Shown: positions 58,630 to 64,000 of the stretch, piece by piece | Position numbering within the stretch: position 1 is the stretch's first letter | How the letters are laid out: each line of letters opens with the position of its first letter | Source of the DNA: RH-AL1 sp965198495 | GTDB taxonomy: Bacteria > Pseudomonadota > Alphaproteobacteria > Rhizobiales > Beijerinckiaceae | Direction of reading: 5' to 3' | Assembly: GCA_965198495.1 (NCBI GenBank) | Contig: CBDAPL010000001.1 | Coordinates: 2,418,001-2,482,000, forward strand | Length of the DNA stretch: 64,000 nt | Made by a program: the position numbers and the translations under genes | The notes under the pieces: model-generated | Databases searched by the model: none | What the model was told of the DNA's origin: nothing | What the model saw: the letters and a program-made list of their open reading frames with translations, nothing else

Positions 58630-59492
58630 CGCGTCTCCAGCGCGTCGAGGAACAGGGTGGCGGCGAGCAGGTCGGCGGAACCGCCGGGACTGAGGTCGCG
58701 GGCGACGAAGGCGTGGTGGACCCACGCGGCCTCGTCCCGCCACGAGGCTGCGCCGACGCCGCCCGCCGCGAGGAACGACGACGCGGCCTGCTTCGCGAAC
58801 GCGAGGCCGGCGCCCTCCCCGCGATGCAGCAGGTTGGTGTCGTCGAGCTCGCTCATCAGGGCGAAGAAGCAATGCACCCGCGCCGCTTCCGCGTCCGCCG
58901 GCCGGAGGCGGCGACCCTCGCGCAGGGCCGGCAAGCCGACGACGCGCAGAGTCGGGAAGCCGGTCGCCGCTTCACGGCGGGCGCCGCCGACGCCGAAGCG
59001 CAGCGCAGCGGCGCCACCATGGCTCCGCGTCGACCCCGGACCGCGCAGGATCGCCTCGCCCCACCTAGCGCGAACGGTGTCGAGGCGCACTTCGGCCGGC
59101 CCCGGCACGTAGCGAAGCGCACCTTCGGCGGCGCAGATCAGCCCGAGTGTAAAGATGGCGCCCCGGTGCGCGTTGACGCCGCCGGTCGCAATCATCATGG
59201 CGGCTTCCGCCGCGAGCCCGATCACTCGGAGCTCGGTCATGCAGGCCCGCTGTTCCCCGGCGCGGGCGAGGTCGGCGAAGAAGGGATGGATGGCGTCGGC
59301 GCTGCGGGTGAGCGTGCCGGCGTCCATGTCGCGATGGCTGCCGGTGTCGACCAGGCTGACGAGGCCGGGCTTGGGCCAGGTCGCCAGCTCGTCGAGCAGG
59401 GCGGCGCGCGCCAAATCGGCGACGCGTCCGGCGTCGGACGACGCGCGCACCTCGAGGGTGGCGAGATCGCCTAGAGCCTTGGAGAGTATCAT
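58626..59492 (-). CDS. mdcB: Triphosphoribosyl-dephospho-CoA synthase MdcB
   Basis: Makes 2'-(5''-triphosphoribosyl)-3'-dephospho-CoA, the prosthetic group precursor for the acyl carrier MdcC. The 288 residues contain the CitG/MdcB-like signatures: ALLDELATWPKPGLVSLVDT, GSHRDMDAGTLTRSADAIHP, GGVNAHRGAIFTLGLICAAE, and SELDDTNLLHRGEGAGLAFA. ATG 59492. A 150-bp gap with a palindromic repeat separates it from mdcG. Confidence 0.94.
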   Translation of the reverse strand: MILSKALGDLATLEVRASSDAGRVADLARAALLDELATWPKPGLVSLVDTGSHRDMDAGTLTRSADAIHPFFADLARAGEQRACMTELRVIGLAAEAAMMIATGGVNAHRGAIFTLGLICAAEGALRYVPGPAEVRLDTVRARWGEAILRGPGSTRSHGGAAALRFGVGGARREAATGFPTLRVVGLPALREGRRLRPADAEAARVHCFFALMSELDDTNLLHRGEGAGLAFAKQAASSFLAAGGVGAASWRDEAAWVHHAFVARDLSPGGSADLLAATLFLDALETR

Positions 59493-59496
59493 GCCG

Positions 59497-59602
59497 CGTC
59501 ATTCCGGGGCGGCGCAGCCGACTCCGGAACCGGCGTTCCTCGACGACTGGCATGGTCGGACACCGGTTCTGGATCGTCGCTTCCGCTTCGTCCGGAATGA
59601 TG
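59497..59602. repeat. Imperfect palindromic repeat between mdcG and mdcB
   Basis: Arms GTCATTCCGG (about 59499-59508) and TCCGGAATGATG (about 59590-59602) flank a centre that also holds CCGGAACCGG-like and ACCGGTTCTGGATCGTC blocks. It looks like a degenerate copy of a dispersed alphaproteobacterial intergenic palindrome. The 151-bp gap (59493-59643) holds no gene. Confidence 0.5.
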
Positions 59603-59643
59603 GGGGTGGTGCCGCCATTGCGTCCAAGGTGCAATCCAATGCT

Positions 59644-60363
59644 TTAGCAGCACGGGACGGCTTCCCCTGGAAAGAGCGAGGCGAAAGGCACGAAGCCGGC
59701 GCGCTCGGTCGACTTGATCAGGACGATCTCGGCCCCGCCCTGGCGCGCCGCCGCGAGCTCGCGCCAGTTGATGCCGCCGTCCGGCGTCAGCACCTCGCCG
59801 TCGATCCGCACGGGGCAGGCCGCCTCGATCCGCGTCAGCCCCTCGAGCAGGGGCGCGAGCGTGGCCGCGTCAGCGACCGTCCACAGCAGATCGAGGTCGG
59901 ACGCGGCATTGAGGTAGGCCATGCCCGTCACGCTCTGCCACAGCAGCGCGCCGAACACGTGCGGCACCAGGGCAAGGGAGTGCCCGAGAGACACGATCGC
60001 GTCGATCGCCTCCCGCCATGCGACCGGTGCGGTATGGCGGACGTCCGCGAGCGCCACACCGTCGACCCGCCGCCAGGGCACGCCCGCAGGCACCGACAGG
60101 GCAACGCGCGCCTTGCCGAGGGACGGCGGCTGCGGAAGGCCGATCGGCAAGCCGCCGGGCGCATCATCGTGCGTCGCGCGCCGCACGATCACCGGCCATC
60201 CCGCGTCACCCCAATGCGCCACCAGGGCCGCCTGGGCGCTTGAGAGGGTCGGGTGCGCGGGGCGGGTCGCGGCCACCCGAGACCAGTCGTCGCGCGCCAC
60301 CGAGACGAGATCGTGCCGCCGCGGTCGTGCCGAGGCATTCCCGACGTTGATCGACATGCTCAC
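59644..60363 (-). CDS. mdcG: Phosphoribosyl-dephospho-CoA transferase MdcG
   Basis: Attaches the prosthetic group from MdcB to the serine of MdcC (holo-acyl-carrier synthase). The 239 residues start at GTG 60363 (GTGA overlap with mdcE); an ATG two codons on is also possible. ARPRRHDLVSVARDDW at the start, then GLPIGLPQPPSLGKARVALS, and a nucleotidyltransferase-type acid motif YLNAASDLDLLWTVAD are visible. The motif and place are characteristic. Confidence 0.91.
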   Translation of the reverse strand: MSMSINVGNASARPRRHDLVSVARDDWSRVAATRPAHPTLSSAQAALVAHWGDAGWPVIVRRATHDDAPGGLPIGLPQPPSLGKARVALSVPAGVPWRRVDGVALADVRHTAPVAWREAIDAIVSLGHSLALVPHVFGALLWQSVTGMAYLNAASDLDLLWTVADAATLAPLLEGLTRIEAACPVRIDGEVLTPDGGINWRELAAARQGGAEIVLIKSTERAGFVPFASLFPGEAVPCC

Positions 60364-61082
60364 GTCGCGCTTCCTAGCGCCGCCATCACGCGCCGGGCGA
60401 CGTCCGCCGCGACCATGCGTCCGCCGCGTTCCTTGCCGAGTGCGTCCCGCTCGTCCGTCATGGTCGCGCTCTTCAGCGTTTCGACGAGCTGCGCGTCCAA
60501 GGGTCGCTTCGCGTCCCAGATCGTCGTCACAGCCCCGGTCTTGAACAGCGGATCGAGACCCGGCGCGAAGACCGGCGTCGACTTCGCCATCTCGACGAGC
60601 TTCTTCTCAGGGATCTTGGTGACGCGGGCGATCGAGGGCAGGTCCATCACCATGGGCGAGGCGCCCTCGACGGCGACCAGGACGTCGGTGGCGAGCGCCG
60701 TCGCCAGGAACGCGCCGGCAGCCGCCTTGCCGTACTCGAAACCGATCGTGCGATGGCCACTGCTGCTCGCGAGCAGCAGGCACTTGGCAAGGTGAGCGCA
60801 ATATTCGTTGAGGCCCACCATCTCGGCGTGCCGGGCCATCAGCTGCCCCTGCGTGTCGACCAGCACCAGGATCGGCGTGCCGCCGCCGGCCTGCACCGCG
60901 TCGAGCACGTGGTCGGCGAGCGGCACGACGTCGTCGGGCGAGAGCGGCGCCCCGTCCACGATGCCGACTACACTGATGTCGCCGCCATCCCTGAGGGGAC
61001 CGTGACCCGTCACGATGTCGCCATGGCGTCGCACCGAGTGACCGTTCGGGAACAGGCTCTTCAACACGTCATCGAGCGTCAT
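60360..61082 (-). CDS. mdcE: Malonate decarboxylase gamma subunit MdcE
   Basis: With MdcD forms the carboxyltransferase-like decarboxylase that cleaves malonyl-ACP to acetyl-ACP and CO2. The 240 residues have the crotonase-like core: LVDTQGQLMARHAEMVGLNE, ASSSGHRTIGFEYGKAAAGA, SPMVMDLPSIARVTKIPEKK. ATG 61082 lies 14 bp inside mdcD, showing tight coupling, and its stop is joined to mdcG. Confidence 0.95.
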   Translation of the reverse strand: MTLDDVLKSLFPNGHSVRRHGDIVTGHGPLRDGGDISVVGIVDGAPLSPDDVVPLADHVLDAVQAGGGTPILVLVDTQGQLMARHAEMVGLNEYCAHLAKCLLLASSSGHRTIGFEYGKAAAGAFLATALATDVLVAVEGASPMVMDLPSIARVTKIPEKKLVEMAKSTPVFAPGLDPLFKTGAVTTIWDAKRPLDAQLVETLKSATMTDERDALGKERGGRMVAADVARRVMAALGSAT

Positions 61083-61995
61083 GCGCCATCTCCCCGTGCT
61101 TCTTCGCGAGCTCGATGAAGTCCCGTTCGTCTAGGTCGCGAACCTCCGCCGGGTGCGGCACGCCGAGCGTCGCCCACATGTCCGTCGCGGCCTCGCACGT
61201 CGCGAAACGCTTCAGCCGCGCCGCGAGGCGCTTCCCCTCGGCCCGCATCGTGCGAAGCTCGAATGGCGGCACGCTCTTCAGGACAGAGGCGATCGCCACA
61301 CGAAACCCTTCGAACGTGTCCTCGGCGTAAGCGTCGGCGCCGCCGATCAGCCGCCGGTTGCGACCACCGACGACGCTCCACACGAGCGCCTTGTCCTTGG
61401 AGTCGAACTCCTCGACACCCTTGTTGGTCTCGATCACCTCCGGTCCGGTGACGCCGATGCGGCCCTGCTCGGACACGACGACCGCCGAGCAGGTCGCGGC
61501 GGTCAGCCCGGCGCCGCCGAAGGCGCCCGACCTGCCGCCGACCGCCGCCACCACCGCGACGCCGGCGGCGCGCGCTTCCACGACGGCGCGCATCACCTCG
61601 GCGACCGCCAGCTCGCCGGCATTGGCCTCCTGAAGGCGCACGCCGCCGCTATCGAGCAGCAAAAGCACGACGCGCGGCATCCCCTCGCCGCCGTCGCGCG
61701 CCGCCCGCAGCAGGCCGACGAGCTTGGCGCCGCTCACCTCGGCGAAGGTGCCCCCCATGAACTGCCCCTCCTGCGCGGCCACCAGTACGTCGACGCCCTC
61801 CAGCTTGCCCCGGCCCACGATCACCCCGTCGTCGAAGGCCGCCGGCAGGTCGAAGGCGGCGAGATGCGGGCTACGGACGCGATCGGTGGGCGGCAGCAAC
61901 TCGGCAAAGCTGCCGTCGTCGAGCAGTCCGGCGATCCTCTGTCGAGCGGTGGCCTGGAACCAGCTCGCCTCGGCGCTCACGGGCATCTCGACCAT
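61069..61995 (-). CDS. mdcD: Malonate decarboxylase beta subunit MdcD
   Basis: Carboxyltransferase-like partner of MdcE. From ATG 61995 (TGATG overlap with the mdcC stop) it is 308 residues. Blocks seen are ARQRIAGLLDDGSFAELLPP, GQFMGGTFAEVSGAKLVGLL, DSGGVRLQEANAGELAVAEV, GRSGAFGGAGLTAATCSAVV and VTGPEVIETNKGVEEFDSKD. The longer frame to 62313 reads through mdcC in another frame and is noise. Confidence 0.95.
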   Translation of the reverse strand: MVEMPVSAEASWFQATARQRIAGLLDDGSFAELLPPTDRVRSPHLAAFDLPAAFDDGVIVGRGKLEGVDVLVAAQEGQFMGGTFAEVSGAKLVGLLRAARDGGEGMPRVVLLLLDSGGVRLQEANAGELAVAEVMRAVVEARAAGVAVVAAVGGRSGAFGGAGLTAATCSAVVVSEQGRIGVTGPEVIETNKGVEEFDSKDKALVWSVVGGRNRRLIGGADAYAEDTFEGFRVAIASVLKSVPPFELRTMRAEGKRLAARLKRFATCEAATDMWATLGVPHPAEVRDLDERDFIELAKKHGEMAHDAR

Positions 61996-62306
61996 CACGT
62001 TTCCTCCATCATCGCGGCGCCCTGAAGCAGCCGCAGCGTCACCACGTCGGGCGTGGCGCCGCCATCGTTGATCGAAATGCGCGCGCCGCCCGGCGAGGCG
62101 CGCTCGACGAAGCGCGCCACCACGAGGTGCCAGACGTCGCCGAAGCCGGTCACGGCAGTCGCGATCTCGACCTCGACCTGGTCGTCGGCGAGCGTCCGCT
62201 CGAACAAAGCCTCGCAGTTGCCGGACGCGACCACGCCGACGAGGGCGTCCTTTCGGCCACCCTTCAGAGGGCGATCGGCCTTGTGCTTGATCGTGTAGCT
62301 TTCCAT
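61995..62306 (-). CDS. mdcC: Malonate decarboxylase acyl carrier protein MdcC
   Basis: Small acyl carrier (103 residues from ATG 62306) that carries the phosphoribosyl-dephospho-CoA group on a serine, here in VVASGNCEALFE. VEVEIATAVTGFGDVWHLVV and ERASPGGARISINDGGATPD are further family blocks. It begins 8 bp after the mdcA stop. Unlike normal ACP it needs MdcB and MdcG rather than AcpS. Confidence 0.94.
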   Translation of the reverse strand: MESYTIKHKADRPLKGGRKDALVGVVASGNCEALFERTLADDQVEVEIATAVTGFGDVWHLVVARFVERASPGGARISINDGGATPDVVTLRLLQGAAMMEET

Positions 62307-62314
62307 GGCGCACC

Positions 62315-63958
62315 TCACCAGTTGCGGAACTTGGCCGGCGGATCGTAGAGGCCGCCCGACCATGTCATGAGATCCTTGACCGAGCGCGCCGCCAGCATCG
62401 AACGGTTCACGTCGAGCGGGTTGATGCCGAGGTCCTCGGGACGCACGATCACCTTCCGGGCGCGCAGCGCCTCGACCATCTTCGTGTCGCGGCCGCGCCC
62501 GACGTCGGTGAAGCCGGCAACGCCGCGGATCGCCTGCTCGCGCTCATCCTTGCCGCGGCACAGCAGCAGATTGGCGATGCCCTCCTCGGTGACCACGTGG
62601 GTGACGTCGTCGCCGTAAATCATGACCGGCGCCAGCTCCATCTTGAGCTTCTCCGCCAGGTTCAGGCTGTCGAGCTTCTCGACGAAGGACGGCGCCATGC
62701 CGCTCCCGAACGTCTCGATCATCTGCACCACCAGCTTGCGCCCACGTGCCAACGCCGAGTGCGCGTCGGAGGCCTCGCGCCCCGCCTTGAGCCAGGGTTC
62801 GGTGGGATGACGTCGGCCGTGGGGGTCGGACCCCATGTTGGGCGCTCCGCCAAACCCGGCGATCCGGTCCTGTGTGACCGTGGAGCTGTTGGCGTCGAGG
62901 TCGATCTGCAGCGTCGCCCCGACGAACAGGTCCGTGGCGTAGAGACCGGCGACCTGGCAGTACATGCGATTGGACGCCATGGAGCCGTCGCGGCCCAGGA
63001 AGTACACGTCCGGGCGCGCGCTCATGTAGTTGTCCATGCCGACTTCGGAGCCGAAGCTGTGGATCTGCTTCACCCAGCCGGACTCGATGGCGGGGATCAG
63101 GGTCGGGTGCGGGTTCAGCGCGAAATGCGTGCAGATCCTACCCTTCAACCCGTGCTTCTCGGCGTAGGTGGGCAGCAGCAGCTCGATGGCCGCCGTGTTG
63201 AAGCCGATGCCGTGGTTGAGACGCTTGATTCCGTAAGGCGCGTAGATCCCCTTGATGGTCAGCATCGCCATCAGGATCTGCGTCTCGGTGATCTGGGCGG
63301 GATCGCGGGTGAATAGCGGCTCGACGTAGAAGGGGCGCGGCGTTTCCACTACGAAGTCGACGCGATCGCCGGGCACGTCGACACGAGGCAATCTGTCGAC
63401 CACCTCGTTGACCTGGGCCACAACGATGCCCTGCTTGAAGGCGGTTGCCTCGACGACCACGGGCGAGTCTTCGACATTCGGGCCCATGTACAGGTTGCCG
63501 TCGCGATCCGCTTGGCGCGCCACCGTCACCGCCACCTTTGGCGTGAGATCCATGAAGTAGCGGCCGAAGAGTTCGATGTAGGTGTGGATGGCGCCGAGCT
63601 TGACCTTGCCGCCGTTCAGAACGCGCGCCACGGCTTGGCTCTGCGGTCCGGCGTAGGAAAAGTCGAGCCTGGTGGCGATCCCCTTCTCGAAGAGGTCGAG
63701 GTGCTCGGCGAGCACGATGCCGGACTGGACAATATGAAGGTCGTGCACCTTGCTCTTGTCGGCTTTGGCGAGGGCCCCGGCGAGGAAGTCGGCCTGCTTC
63801 TGGTTGTCGCCTTCCAGACACACGCGATCGCCCGGTCGGACGATCGCCTCCATGAGTTTCGTTGCGTCATTCGCGGCGACCATCTTGCCCTTGGCGAAGC
63901 GCCGCCCGGCATCGAGCCGTTCCTGGCGATCGCGCGTTTGCGAGTCCCACTCGGCCAT
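62315..63958 (-). CDS. mdcA: Malonate decarboxylase alpha subunit MdcA (acetyl-S-ACP:malonate ACP transferase)
   Basis: First subunit: exchanges acetyl for malonyl on the carrier protein. The 547 residues belong to the CoA transferase family and include LEGDNQKQADFLAGALAKAD, HTYIELFGRYFMDLTPKVAV, GPNVEDSPVVVEATAFKQGI, HSFGSEVGMDNYMSARPDVY, IAGFGGAPNMGSDPHGRRHP and a C-terminal DVGRGRDTKMVEALRARKVI. ATG 63958 with an AGGAG site 13 bp upstream. It heads the operon mdcACDEG-BH. The 42 bp before it reach the window edge, so a promoter or further upstream genes cannot be judged. Confidence 0.97.
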   Translation of the reverse strand: MAEWDSQTRDRQERLDAGRRFAKGKMVAANDATKLMEAIVRPGDRVCLEGDNQKQADFLAGALAKADKSKVHDLHIVQSGIVLAEHLDLFEKGIATRLDFSYAGPQSQAVARVLNGGKVKLGAIHTYIELFGRYFMDLTPKVAVTVARQADRDGNLYMGPNVEDSPVVVEATAFKQGIVVAQVNEVVDRLPRVDVPGDRVDFVVETPRPFYVEPLFTRDPAQITETQILMAMLTIKGIYAPYGIKRLNHGIGFNTAAIELLLPTYAEKHGLKGRICTHFALNPHPTLIPAIESGWVKQIHSFGSEVGMDNYMSARPDVYFLGRDGSMASNRMYCQVAGLYATDLFVGATLQIDLDANSSTVTQDRIAGFGGAPNMGSDPHGRRHPTEPWLKAGREASDAHSALARGRKLVVQMIETFGSGMAPSFVEKLDSLNLAEKLKMELAPVMIYGDDVTHVVTEEGIANLLLCRGKDEREQAIRGVAGFTDVGRGRDTKMVEALRARKVIVRPEDLGINPLDVNRSMLAARSVKDLMTWSGGLYDPPAKFRNW

Positions 63959-64000
63959 GCGTCTAGTCTCCTATGGTGGCTGGATGTACCGCCGCCGCGG

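Overview
The window is high-GC chromosomal DNA from an alphaproteobacterium, most likely order Hyphomicrobiales (Rhizobiales). The evidence is gene content and order: ftsB-pdhABC-lpd, with the PDH E1 beta subunit carrying its own lipoyl domain; trpGDC-moaC-moeA; topA-rnr-DUF983-MFS-rpmG; pleD-divK opposite DUF3572-dinB; and ialB followed by coxB-ctaD-ctaB-coxF-ctaG-ctaE-DUF983-surf1-thrC-M16 protease. Genus cannot be fixed from the sequence alone. Almost everything is housekeeping. No phage, IS element, CRISPR array or rRNA was seen.

Left part (1-20 kb): the 3'-truncated recJ; a small hicB gene with a frameshifted hicA remnant; hom; a periplasmic copper chaperone; trpGDC feeding directly into moaC-moeA; convergent lipA; a HAD phosphatase; a small DMT exporter. 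The pyruvate dehydrogenase cluster then runs on the minus strand (ftsB, pdhA, pdhB, pdhC, lpd). It is interrupted by a DUF559 nuclease-like gene and a nested palindromic repeat. A secreted protein with KHGGG repeats lies between ftsB and pdhA.

Middle (20-49 kb): a DsbD-like periplasmic protein and a peroxiredoxin, topA, rnr, a DUF983 protein, an MFS carrier and rpmG. Next come the pleD/divK developmental c-di-GMP and phosphorelay genes, dinB, tRNA-Asn(GTT) and tRNA-Cys(GCA). A decayed queE-queD pair follows, then ggct-panC-MFS-acyP, joined by unusual TTGA stop-start overlaps. The aa3 cytochrome oxidase operon with its assembly factors (haem O synthase, Cox11, SURF1) follows and continues into thrC, an M16 protease and an acetyltransferase.

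Right part (49-64 kb): a large membrane GGDEF/EAL protein with a degenerate GGDEF site; an alpha/beta hydrolase; a Nudix hydrolase; a DHA2 efflux carrier; a beta-hydroxyacid dehydrogenase; a bdcA/bdcR-like reductase and TetR pair arranged divergently; and a complete catalytic malonate decarboxylase operon mdcACDEG-BH on the minus strand. No malonate transporter or mdcR regulator lies inside the window.

The least expected features are the pseudogenised queuosine-precursor genes next to a Q-type tRNA, the DUF559 gene plus nested palindrome inside the PDH operon, a perfect 10-bp inverted repeat abutting the pdhA start codon, and the chain of TTG starts fused to stop codons. I found no clear new multi-gene system. 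The DUF559/palindrome pair is the nearest candidate.
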